A program made the translations under genes and the position numbers. From positions 55,124-119,123 of the forward strand of contig NZ_FQZL01000010.1 of the NCBI RefSeq assembly GCF_900142005.1: a stretch of 64,000 nt of DNA, in the 5' to 3' direction. Below are positions 1 through 8,210 of this stretch, one piece after another. Source of the DNA: Dethiosulfatibacter aminovorans DSM 17477. Its GTDB lineage: Bacteria > Bacillota > Clostridia > Tissierellales > Dethiosulfatibacteraceae. Position 1 is the first letter of the stretch. Every line of letters starts with the position of its first letter. Below the pieces are notes generated by a model, which was given only the letters and a program-made list of their open reading frames with translations, was not told the DNA's origin and made no database searches.

Positions 1-458
1 CGGTTGTGTCGCATGGAGATGGTACGCCTCCACAAGTTGTTGAAGACAGACATGGAATAATAATAGAAGCAAACAATACGGAAAATGCACCGAAAAGTTC
101 ACTTTATACTCAGTCGGTAGCTTTCTCTCATTACAATCATATTTCAGCTCAATTACCTTTGGACCCTAAAACTGGTGAAAAGGTAGCTGGTGGAGTAAAG
201 GAGCAGGCTGGTCAGTGTTTAAAAAACATCAAGGCAATAGTGGAAAGCATAGACCACGTTATGGACGATGTGGTTAAAATCAATATTTTCCTAAAAAATA
301 TTGAAGATATTGATGCTGTAGATGAAATTTACACAACATTCTTCCCGGGTGGTGTGCCCGCACGAAGAACAGTTGGCGTATCAGAATTGCTTGAAGGTGC
401 TTTGATCCAAATTGATGCTGTTGTATCAAACGCCGAAGGAACACCTCCAATAGTATAA
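1..458 (+). CDS. RidA/YjgF family protein, 5' partial (apparently tandem-domain)
   Basis: The RidA (YjgF/YER057c/UK114) family deaminates reactive enamine/imine intermediates in the cytosol. A complete RidA domain is visible, with the family pattern of a Q-LPLDP-TGE strand and an ARRTVGV/EIDAVV-type C-terminus. The reading frame is open to the left edge (codons from base 3). The first residues read VVSHGDGTPP, closely resembling this domain's own C-terminal VVSNAEGTPP, so the window begins at the end of a preceding RidA domain in the same polypeptide. A GTG at position 6 is therefore unlikely to be the start. A strong terminator follows. The family is confident; the tandem architecture is inferred from about ten residues. 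Confidence 0.85.
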   Translation, partial: VVSHGDGTPPQVVEDRHGIIIEANNTENAPKSSLYTQSVAFSHYNHISAQLPLDPKTGEKVAGGVKEQAGQCLKNIKAIVESIDHVMDDVVKINIFLKNIEDIDAVDEIYTTFFPGGVPARRTVGVSELLEGALIQIDAVVSNAEGTPPIV

Positions 459-561
459 TTAGAGCCATTATTGTTATGAGAAGTATGTAAATATTTGAGC
501 CCAAAGTGGGCTCGAAGTGATGAAAAAGCCTCTTGATTATATATGCAGAACTGACAATTAG

Positions 562-604
562 ATAAACTAAAAAACGAAGCCATGTGCTTCGTTTTTTAGT
601 TTAT
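562..604 (+). terminator. Strong, possibly bidirectional intrinsic terminator
   Basis: A perfect 19-bp stem (562-580 paired with 586-604) with a five-base loop has an A-tract on its 5' side and a T-tract on its 3' side. It ends the RidA transcript. Confidence 0.9.
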
Positions 605-746
605 AACTGCCATGTTTCTGTCACAAACAATTGTTATCATTAACACAAGAAAAACAATAATCAATGAAATTTAAGACTAATTAAAGGAATATTCTATATC
701 ATTTCCCCACGGAGTTTTAAATAACAATTTTTGAGAGGAATAAAAT

Positions 747-1919
747 ATGAGCAAATCAATGAATAAAAACAAACCTGTAAGATATGTACGGTATACTGTC
801 CAAACTTTAGGAATCGTACTGACTGCAATAGGTTTTTTCAAAGATTATCCTTTGATGAATACGATTCTATTAGGAACGATTCTGATTATGGGACCGATCT
901 TTTGTGGATGGATTTGTCCATTCGGGACATTGCAGGATGTTTTCAGTAGGATTGGCAGGAAATTGGGAATTAAAAAGTATCCGATGGCGCGAAAAATACA
1001 AAAGGTGCTTGTGATTTTCAGGTATGTTTTATTGTTTGCAACAATCCTGATCAGCATGGATTTTATATTCAGTATCCTGAGCCTTGATCCACGCGCCAAT
1101 TTCACTACTTTAATCGGTGGAAAAACAATTGCTGCAACAGGATGGATTGTCATTTTTGCTTTTCTAGCCGCCTCGATTTTTTTCGAAAGACCATTCTGTA
1201 ATTATTTTTGTATTGAAGGAGCAAAATTCGGATTATTGAGTTTTGCTAGACCGATTACAATATTTAGAAACGAGGAAACCTGTGTAGGATGCAATAAATG
1301 CAATAAAGCATGCCCCATGAATATCGATGTATCATCCCACGGTCAAGTCAGATCCTTGCAATGCATTAACTGTATGGAGTGCATATCGGCCTGTCCGGTC
1401 AAGGATACTTTAAAGGTCGGTGTGGTGTCCGTCAAGAAGACATTGGGCAAAAAAAAGCTGATAGTTGTATCTGCTGTAGCTGTTGGTGCGGCTGTATTGC
1501 TGGTGTTTAACGGCATTGATTCGACTCCTTCAAACAATGAGAAGTATGATATTGGTTCTGCAGCTGGATCGGAAGCAATAAATGATGGAGTGTCGACAGA
1601 AGATGATATGGCTGAAGAGGAAAATGCAATGATTAGTGAAACTATTTATGAATATGGAGATGCCCTTGGTATACCAAACGGCATATATGAGGGGACCGGT
1701 GAAGGGTTTAGGGGCAACATTACAGTTGAGGTTACAGTTGAAGATCAAATGATAACTGAAATAAATGTCACTCAAACCAGTGATGATGCCAAGTGGTTCA
1801 GCAGGGCTTATACGGCTATTGTATCGAGCATAATTGATAACCAGACTGCAGATGTTGAAGCTGTGTCGGGAGCGACATATTCGTCAACGGGTATCAAAGA
1901 GGGGTGGCCGATGCGCTAA
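747..1919 (+). CDS. Membrane 4Fe-4S / FMN-binding protein (NapH/NosR/RnfG-like), frameshifted at C-terminus
   Basis: A polytopic membrane electron-transfer protein. Several hydrophobic segments (roughly residues 10-60, 85-110, 125-150) carry the NapH-like motifs CGWICPFG and CNYFCIEG. Two ferredoxin-type clusters follow (C179/C182/C185/C189 and C206/C209/C212/C216), then another membrane segment (about 228-250), an acidic linker, and an FMN-binding domain ending in SGATYSS (374-380), the motif that attaches FMN in RnfG/NqrC-type domains. The start has a GAGAGG site 8 bases upstream. After TGIKE (codon 385) the frame reads GWPMR and stops, but the neighbouring frame continues VADALIDAGEKMSLK to a stop at 1949-1951, the usual end of this domain. 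One base has apparently been lost around 1902-1904. Cofactors are intact, so function may survive. The substrate is unknown. Confidence 0.8.
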   Translation: MSKSMNKNKPVRYVRYTVQTLGIVLTAIGFFKDYPLMNTILLGTILIMGPIFCGWICPFGTLQDVFSRIGRKLGIKKYPMARKIQKVLVIFRYVLLFATILISMDFIFSILSLDPRANFTTLIGGKTIAATGWIVIFAFLAASIFFERPFCNYFCIEGAKFGLLSFARPITIFRNEETCVGCNKCNKACPMNIDVSSHGQVRSLQCINCMECISACPVKDTLKVGVVSVKKTLGKKKLIVVSAVAVGAAVLLVFNGIDSTPSNNEKYDIGSAAGSEAINDGVSTEDDMAEEENAMISETIYEYGDALGIPNGIYEGTGEGFRGNITVEVTVEDQMITEINVTQTSDDAKWFSRAYTAIVSSIIDNQTADVEAVSGATYSSTGIKEGWPMR

Positions 1920-2011
1920 TTGATGCAGGAGAAAAAATGTCGCTGAAATAATCAATGACTTGCCTGATGGTGGTGGACACAGTCATTAATAAATTATGAA
2001 CTATAAACTTG

Positions 2012-2050
2012 AATCCGTATAATGATATGCAGTTATCATTATACGGATTT
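2012..2050 (+). terminator. Intrinsic terminator after the FMN-binding protein
   Basis: A perfect 16-bp stem (2012-2027 with 2034-2049) and a six-base loop, followed by a short T run. Confidence 0.85.
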
Positions 2051-2082
2051 TTGCTTACGTGTTTACAATGTATTTTGAGATA

Positions 2083-2112
2083 TTTACAGTATTGTGAATA
2101 AAATAGTATAAT
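2083..2112 (+). promoter_or_regulatory. Putative sigma-A promoter of the MtlR-like regulator
   Basis: TTTACA (2083-2088) and TATAAT (2107-2112) are 18 bases apart, 35 bases upstream of the chosen start codon. Confidence 0.6.
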
Positions 2113-2146
2113 ATACTTATGATCCCAGAAAGAAATGGAGGACATC

Positions 2147-4243
2147 ATGCTAAATTCCAGAATGAAGAAAACATTGATCATCATACTAGAAGCTGAAGGT
2201 TATGTCACCATGCAGAGTATTGCCGATAAACTCAATGTGAGCAAAAGAACACTTTTGAGAGAAGTGGACAGCATACAGAAGTGGGTGGAGTACAATGGAG
2301 GTACCTTTGTTAAGAAAAAGGGGAGCGGGATTGAAATCACTGGAGATGATGATGAGAAAAACAGGCTTCTCGGCTTGCTTAAAAGTGAAAAGAGCGATCT
2401 TATCTTTACATCCTTTGAACGGGGGAGTGTAATCAAGTCTGAACTCCTTAAGACAGAGGAACCCATGAAGCTCTTCTATTTTGGAAGATTGCTTGATGTT
2501 ACTGAAAGTACTATATCAAATGATATAGCAGGTATAGAAGACTGGTTCAACAGTTACGGAATTGAAATAATAAAAAGGCCGGGACTTGGCATTATTTTGT
2601 CAGGCAAGGAAAAGGACAAAAGAAAGGCAATTGTATCTCTTGTTCTGGAGCAAATCAAGCCTTTGGAATTCATGGATTATTTCAAGGAAAACAAGTTCAG
2701 GGAAATCAACGCGACTGCAGTGAAGGAAAGGATCAACAAATCAATATTGGAATTGTTGTCTCTTGAAAGCCTGGAAACCGTTCTCTGCCTTGTCCGGAAT
2801 ATTGAAGACGAGATGGGATATGCTTACTCCGATAATGCATTCGTATCCCTTGTTGTACGCACGGCTGTGATGTTGAAGAGGAGATTCATATGGGGACAGC
2901 AGCTCATTGATTATGAGAAGCGGGAGAAAATCAGAAGGGACAAGATATTCAAGATTCTTGTCAAATGGATAAATGAGAATCCTTCTGAATATTATGAGGA
3001 TATTCCTGAGGAGGAACTTCTTTATCTGACTATGTATATAAAGGGAGCCAAGCTTAGGTATACTAAGATAGACAACAAGATATCCATGATAGAAGACTTT
3101 CAGACCATCAAGCTAGTGAAGGAATTCATTCAGGGCGTGGAGGAAGAGACGGGCATATACCTGTCAGACAATGAATTGCTGACATTCAGTCTGATAAAGC
3201 ACCTTAGGCCGTCCATATACAGGATGAAAATGGATCTTGACATCATCAATCCATTGCTTAATGTAATAAAGGAAACATATCCAAAACTGTTTCTTGCCAT
3301 ATCAAAGTGCATATACATTATAGAAGAGCGTGAAAACATCAAGGTTCCGGAAGATGAAATAGCCTACCTTACAGCACATATTGGAGCCATAATTCAAAAG
3401 GAAAACAAGGATATTGTAAAAAAATATCAGGTGGTCCTTGCTTGTACCTATGGCATCGGTGCATCACAGCTTTTGCGGGCGAATGTTGAAAAGAATTTCA
3501 ACAACATCGAAATAGTCAAGGTTGTCAGTATTATGGACTACAAGCTGGGCAGGGTGGATTTTGAGGGGGTCGATATAATAATATCCACTGTATCCCTTGA
3601 AGATTCTGAAGTACCCCATATAGTAGTAAATCCTGTATTGAAACCTGAGGATATCTTGAGTGTAAGCACCTTCCTAAAGGCATATACCCCCAAGGCGGCC
3701 ACAGGCAGCATAAAAAAGAAGAGATATCTTGCTGACAAGCTGAAAACTCTTGATGAATACAGCAGGATAATCAGGAGAATATTGAAAAATTATTCTTATG
3801 AAAAAAACTTTAAGGCCGGGTCCATGAAAGAAATCATTGATTATTCAAGCAGCCTTATTGGGAGGAATCCGGAAGAGGTGGATATATTAATCAAGGCTTT
3901 TGCCGAGAGGGAAGAAAAGGGAACGACGATATTGAGCAAAAAAGGGATGCTTCTTCTCCATTGCAGGGCCGACATATCCATGGAAGTATGCTTGAAGATA
4001 CTGAGTCTTTCAAATCCAATCGAACTGAAGCAGGGTGATGAGCAGCTTATAGATACCATAGTGATCATGGTGGGTCCTGTTGTCATAAATCAAAAGATAC
4101 TCGATACTATGTCCGAAATTACGAGGTCCATAATCGCCAGCGATTTTTCCGAGCTTATCCTGTCGAAACGTGAGGAAGAAATCGAATTCGAATTAAATAG
4201 GATACTTGATAAGTACTATGAGAATCAGGTTTACAACCTTTAG
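2147..4243 (+). CDS. mtlR: BglG-type PRD transcriptional activator, MtlR-like
   Basis: A 698-aa regulator with the layout of MtlR: an N-terminal HTH (residues about 8-55, NVSKRTLLREVD), a second HTH/Mga-like region, two PTS regulation domains, an EIIB(Gat)-like domain with Cys433 in VVLACTYGIGASQ, and a C-terminal EIIA-like domain with a candidate phospho-His605 in LLLHCRA. In this family PTS phosphorylation of the PRDs and EII-like domains tunes DNA binding to local mannitol operons. The start at 2147 has a GGAGGA site five bases upstream; an in-frame ATG at 2135 lies inside that site. It directly precedes two mannitol EII genes, which supports the assignment. It contains no LicT-type RNA-binding domain, so it should bind DNA. 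Confidence 0.85.
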   Translation: MLNSRMKKTLIIILEAEGYVTMQSIADKLNVSKRTLLREVDSIQKWVEYNGGTFVKKKGSGIEITGDDDEKNRLLGLLKSEKSDLIFTSFERGSVIKSELLKTEEPMKLFYFGRLLDVTESTISNDIAGIEDWFNSYGIEIIKRPGLGIILSGKEKDKRKAIVSLVLEQIKPLEFMDYFKENKFREINATAVKERINKSILELLSLESLETVLCLVRNIEDEMGYAYSDNAFVSLVVRTAVMLKRRFIWGQQLIDYEKREKIRRDKIFKILVKWINENPSEYYEDIPEEELLYLTMYIKGAKLRYTKIDNKISMIEDFQTIKLVKEFIQGVEEETGIYLSDNELLTFSLIKHLRPSIYRMKMDLDIINPLLNVIKETYPKLFLAISKCIYIIEERENIKVPEDEIAYLTAHIGAIIQKENKDIVKKYQVVLACTYGIGASQLLRANVEKNFNNIEIVKVVSIMDYKLGRVDFEGVDIIISTVSLEDSEVPHIVVNPVLKPEDILSVSTFLKAYTPKAATGSIKKKRYLADKLKTLDEYSRIIRRILKNYSYEKNFKAGSMKEIIDYSSSLIGRNPEEVDILIKAFAEREEKGTTILSKKGMLLLHCRADISMEVCLKILSLSNPIELKQGDEQLIDTIVIMVGPVVINQKILDTMSEITRSIIASDFSELILSKREEEIEFELNRILDKYYENQVYNL

Positions 4244-4341
4244 AATATTAAAAGTTTTGTTTTTTGGAGTTCGGGAAAACGCTGTCAGTTGTAAAGTTCC
4301 ATATATCCAGGGGTTGCATGTATTGATATTATTAAGTTGAG

Positions 4342-4373
4342 AAAAATGTCACTTTTTAAAAGTGACATTTTTT
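4342..4373 (+). terminator. Terminator of mtlR, overlapping a TGTCAC/GTGACA dyad
   Basis: The near-perfect palindrome 4342-4372 has arms ending in TGTCACTTTT and AAAAGTGACA, followed by Ts. It is well placed to terminate mtlR. Its TGTCAC/GTGACA arms also resemble BglG-type activator boxes (TTGNCAC...GTGNCAA), although the spacing between arms is longer than that consensus. A further CTGTCACTTT lies at 4388-4397. The stretch 4374-4521 has no clear -10 box, as could be the case for an activator-dependent promoter. Confidence 0.6.
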
Positions 4374-4521
4374 GACAATACGTTTTCCTGTCACTTTCCA
4401 ATACGGACAAAGGCGTTTTTCATTTGCTTTATTTTTCCCCACGGCGATGGTTTAATTGAACCAGGCCGCAGAACACAGGACACAATGCAGCCGAAAATAA
4501 TTTTAATCAGGGAGGAAAAGA

Positions 4522-5925
4522 ATGGCAAATGTAGCAAAGAGCAATAATACAGTTAACACTACTAGTTCATCAAGAGAAAACATCCAGAAGTTCGGAAGAT
4601 TTTTAAGTGGAATGGTGATGCCAAATATTGGAGCATTCATTGCATGGGGACTCATAACAGCTTTATTCATACCGACAGGATGGCTTCCAAATGAAAACCT
4701 TGCAACTCTGGTAGGGCCCATGATAGTATACCTTTTACCTTTACTTATTGGTTATACAGGTGGAAAGATGGTATATGGTCAAAGAGGTGGAGTGCTTGGT
4801 GCAGTTGCAACCATGGGTGCCGTAGTAGGAACTGACATTCCCATGTTTATCGGCGGTATGATTATGGGTCCAATGGGCGGATATATGATCAAGAAATTCG
4901 ATGAAGCTGTAGACGGAAAGATACCGGCAGGATTCGAAATGCTTGTAAACAATTTTTCGGCTGGAATTATAGGAACTATTATTACATTGCTTGCATATCT
5001 TGGAATAGGACCAGTAGTTGAAAGCATAAGCAGCACCTTGGGTGCCGGAGTTGAATCCTTTGTAGATGCAGGATTGCTTCCGCTGGCTTCAGTATTCATA
5101 GAGCCTGCAAAGGTTCTCTTCCTTAACAATGCAATCAACCACGGAGTACTCAGTCCTCTGGGAATAGAGCAGCAGGCGGAACTTGGAAAATCCATCTTCT
5201 TCCTTCTCGAGACAAATCCAGGACCTGGACTTGGAATTCTTATGGCTTACTGGGTATTCTCAAAGGGAATGATCAAGCAGTCTGCACCAGGAGCAATAAT
5301 AATCCATTTCCTTGGTGGAATTCATGAGATTTACTTCCCGTATATCTTGATGCAGCCTTCGTTGATCCTTGCCGCAATAGCAGGAGGAGCTTCCGGAGTA
5401 TTCACCTTTGTATTGCTGGGGGCAGGTCTTGTTGCAGTACCTTCACCAGGTAGTATCTTCGCACTTGCAGCAATGGCGCCAAAGGGTGGACTGTTGCCCG
5501 TACTTGCAGGTGTAGTTGTAGCAGCAGGAGTTTCATTCATCGTAGCATCTCTTCTTATAAACAAGAAAGAAGCCAGCGAGGACAGTTTTGAATCAGCCAA
5601 GCAAAACATGGTTGACCTTAAGGGAAAGAAATCAAGCGTTGTAAAGACAAAAGTCAGGAAGATTATCGTAGCATGTGACGCTGGAATGGGATCAAGTGCA
5701 ATGGGAGCAGGAAAACTCAGAAACAAGGTCAAGAAGGCAGGTCTTGATATAGATGTTACAAATATGGCCATAAACGACTTGCCGGGTGATGTTGACATTG
5801 TAATAACCCACAAAAAGCTTACCGACAGAGCTAAATCTTCAGCTCCAAATGCACAGCATATTTCAATTGACGATTTCATAATGACTCCTGTCTATGACCA
5901 GCTTGTTGAAGAACTTAAAGGATAA
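4522..5925 (+). CDS. mtlA: PTS mannitol-specific EIICB component
   Basis: Membrane permease that imports mannitol and phosphorylates it to mannitol-1-phosphate. At 467 aa it carries the IIC domain (about 20-350), with the conserved GGIHEIYFPYILM segment and many transmembrane helices, and the IIB domain with phosphoryl-acceptor Cys385 in VACDAGMGSSAMGAG. It lacks a IIA domain, so it needs IIA in trans, probably from the next gene. The sequence is collinear with Bacillus MtlA. The start has a GGGAGG site. It is closely similar to the following EIICBA and probably arose by duplication. A terminator separates the two, so they are at least partly separate transcripts. Confidence 0.93.
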   Translation: MANVAKSNNTVNTTSSSRENIQKFGRFLSGMVMPNIGAFIAWGLITALFIPTGWLPNENLATLVGPMIVYLLPLLIGYTGGKMVYGQRGGVLGAVATMGAVVGTDIPMFIGGMIMGPMGGYMIKKFDEAVDGKIPAGFEMLVNNFSAGIIGTIITLLAYLGIGPVVESISSTLGAGVESFVDAGLLPLASVFIEPAKVLFLNNAINHGVLSPLGIEQQAELGKSIFFLLETNPGPGLGILMAYWVFSKGMIKQSAPGAIIIHFLGGIHEIYFPYILMQPSLILAAIAGGASGVFTFVLLGAGLVAVPSPGSIFALAAMAPKGGLLPVLAGVVVAAGVSFIVASLLINKKEASEDSFESAKQNMVDLKGKKSSVVKTKVRKIIVACDAGMGSSAMGAGKLRNKVKKAGLDIDVTNMAINDLPGDVDIVITHKKLTDRAKSSAPNAQHISIDDFIMTPVYDQLVEELKG

Positions 5926-5968
5926 AGATCGAAACCTGAATAGACAGCAAAGTGGATAAAATGTAAGA

Positions 5969-5998
5969 TTCCCAGGGTATGAAACCTTGGGAATTTTC
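5969..5998 (+). terminator. Terminator between the two mannitol EII genes
   Basis: Stem 5969-5978 with 5984-5993 (ten pairs, one G-U) and a following TTTT run. Confidence 0.75.
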
Positions 5999-6019
5999 TG
6001 TTTGTTCCACTGTAAAACA

Positions 6020-6176
6020 GGAAAATGACATTATATGTATTTTCTTTATTGTTCAAGAATGTCACTTGTTGATGCCGACATAGTAGTGTTTCTTAAACTT
6101 TTATATAAAGTTGCTGGGGCGTATAATTAAAGTATATCAAGAAAGCATCTTCGATGCATTATCGACAAAGTCGATA
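6020..6176 (+). promoter_or_regulatory. Promoter region and structured 5' leader of the EIICBA operon
   Basis: A TATAAT at 6122-6127 has only a weak -35 (TTTTAT, 6099-6104), as expected for an activator-dependent promoter. Inverted half-sites AATGACATT (near 6025) and AATGTCACTT (near 6058) lie upstream and echo the TGTCAC dyad before the first EII gene, so they are candidate MtlR sites. Right after the expected transcription start are two small perfect hairpins: GCATC-TTC-GATGC (6145-6157) and TATCGAC-AAA-GTCGATA (6160-6176). Regulator binding is inferred, not shown. Confidence 0.5.
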
Positions 6177-6239
6177 TTCAAATGCGTAGCTGAAAAAACG
6201 CAACAGAAATAATAAATAAAAATCAAAGAGGAGAAAAAT

Positions 6240-8189
6240 ATGAAGGATACTTTAAACAACAATACTGTTGAATCAAAGAGCAAGGCACAACAGCATGTTC
6301 AAAAATTCGGCAGATTCCTGAGTGGAATGGTAATGCCCAATATAGGAGCGTTCATAGTATGGGGTCTTATAACAACGTTATTCATACCCACGGGATGGCT
6401 GCCAAATGAAAACCTTGCAAGCCTTGTAGGTCCAATGATTGTTTATTTGTTACCATTACTCATTGGATATACAGGAGGAAAACTGGTATACGGACACAGA
6501 GGGGGAGTACTGGGAGCAGTAGCTACAATGGGAGTTATTGTAGGAACCGACATTCCAATGTTCATCGGCGGTATGATAATGGGTCCCCTCGGTGGCTACA
6601 TAATCAAGAAATTCGATGAAGCTGTACACGACAAGATACCTTCCGGATTTGAAATGCTTGTGAACAACTTCTCTCTGGGAATATTCGGAACTGTAATTGC
6701 AATTCTTGGTTATTATGGTATAGGACCTGTAGTTGAAAGGATAAGCAATGGTCTTGGAGCAGGAGTTGAAATGTTCGTGGAAAGAGGACTTCTTCCACTG
6801 GCATCCGTATTCATTGAGCCTGCCAAGGTATTGTTCCTGAACAATGCAATCAACCACGGAGTATTGAGTCCTCTGGGTATTGCTCAGCAGGCGGAACTCG
6901 GGAAATCGATTTTCTTCCTTCTCGAGACAAATCCGGGACCTGGCCTTGGAATACTGTTGGCTTACTGGGTGTTCTCAAAGGGTATGATCAAACAGTCTGC
7001 ACCAGGAGCAATAATAATTCATTTCTTGGGTGGAATACATGAGATTTATTTCCCCTACATATTGATGCAGCCTATATTGATACTGGCGGTTATGGCCGGA
7101 GGAGCAGCAGGAGTATTCACATTTAATGCTTTGGGAGCAGGACTTGTTGCCGTACCTTCGCCCGGAAGTATTTTCGCACTGTCGGCAATGGCGCCAAAAG
7201 GAGGACTACTTCCTGTACTTGCAGGTGTTCTTGTATCGACAGGAATCTCATTCCTTGTTGCATCGGTTCTCATCAACAAGAAAGAGACAGATGAAGACAT
7301 GTTTGAATCAGCCAAGGGACAGATGATAGACCTTAAAGGAAAAGAATCCAGCGTTGTAAAGACAAAGAGCGGAGCATTAATAGACACATTGTCCGAAGAA
7401 CTGATTGGAGACCGTGAAATAAAGGCAATAGTGGTAGCGTGTGATGCAGGCATGGGTTCAAGCGCAATGGGAGCTGGAAAGCTTAGAACTGCACTTAAGA
7501 AGGCAGGGCTTGACATAAAGGCAACAAATACCTCAATAGACCAACTTGATGAAACCATTGACATGGTTATAACTCATGAGAAACTGACAGACAGGGCTAA
7601 ATCAACTCTTCCATCAGCGATACATCTATCGATTACAGATTTTCTTACAACTCCTGTATATGAAGAGATAGCAGAATTCCTTAAAAACAGAAAAGGAAGT
7701 GGCGTGGAAAAAGCTGATGAAGAAAAGGTTGATGATAATGTTGAGGAAGCAACAGGTACCCCTGAAACGTTGAAACCGGAAAACATAATGGTAGGACTAA
7801 AGTCCGTATCCAAGGAAGAAGCAATCAAACAGGCTGGAGAAATACTTTTCAAGGGTGGATATGTCAAGGAAGACTATATTGAAGCAATGCTTCAAAGGGA
7901 CAGGGAGCTTTCAACATTCATAGGAAACGGCACTGCAATACCTCACGGCGTTAATGAAGCAAAAAAAGAAATCAAGCATACGGGAATAAGCATACTTCAA
8001 TATCCTGACGGAATAGACTATGACGGCAATACGGTTTATCTGGTAGTTGGAATCGCAGGACTTGGGAACGAGCATTTGAAGATACTTTCAAATCTTGCGG
8101 AAATAATAGAAGACGAGGACAAGGTTGAACAGCTTAGAACCACAAAGGATGTCAATGACGTGTACAAGCAGTTTACCAATAAAATGTAG
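6240..8189 (+). CDS. mtlA: PTS mannitol-specific EIICBA component
   Basis: A full three-domain mannitol permease of 649 aa: membrane IIC domain (about 20-350), IIB domain with Cys401 in VACDAGMGSSAMG, an acidic linker (about 480-505), and a IIA domain with phospho-His569 in GTAIPHG. Phosphate passes from EI via HPr to His569, then Cys401, then mannitol. The start has an AAAGAGGAG site. The polyol-phosphate dehydrogenase gene begins 21 bases after its stop, so the two are co-transcribed. The N-terminal two thirds are nearly the same as the preceding EIICB gene, and its IIA domain may serve both permeases. Confidence 0.95.
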   Translation: MKDTLNNNTVESKSKAQQHVQKFGRFLSGMVMPNIGAFIVWGLITTLFIPTGWLPNENLASLVGPMIVYLLPLLIGYTGGKLVYGHRGGVLGAVATMGVIVGTDIPMFIGGMIMGPLGGYIIKKFDEAVHDKIPSGFEMLVNNFSLGIFGTVIAILGYYGIGPVVERISNGLGAGVEMFVERGLLPLASVFIEPAKVLFLNNAINHGVLSPLGIAQQAELGKSIFFLLETNPGPGLGILLAYWVFSKGMIKQSAPGAIIIHFLGGIHEIYFPYILMQPILILAVMAGGAAGVFTFNALGAGLVAVPSPGSIFALSAMAPKGGLLPVLAGVLVSTGISFLVASVLINKKETDEDMFESAKGQMIDLKGKESSVVKTKSGALIDTLSEELIGDREIKAIVVACDAGMGSSAMGAGKLRTALKKAGLDIKATNTSIDQLDETIDMVITHEKLTDRAKSTLPSAIHLSITDFLTTPVYEEIAEFLKNRKGSGVEKADEEKVDDNVEEATGTPETLKPENIMVGLKSVSKEEAIKQAGEILFKGGYVKEDYIEAMLQRDRELSTFIGNGTAIPHGVNEAKKEIKHTGISILQYPDGIDYDGNTVYLVVGIAGLGNEHLKILSNLAEIIEDEDKVEQLRTTKDVNDVYKQFTNKM

Positions 8190-8210
8190 AAATCAACAAG
8201 GAGATAATAA

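Noticed and set aside
640..700. Fur box upstream of the FMN-binding protein
   Set aside because: A TTATCATTAACA-like stretch is present, but in DNA this AT-rich it is too weak a match to claim.
4522..5925. First mannitol EII gene as a truncated pseudogene
   Set aside because: It ends cleanly after the IIB domain with a normal stop, and EIICB proteins without IIA are common and functional (for example in Bacillus).
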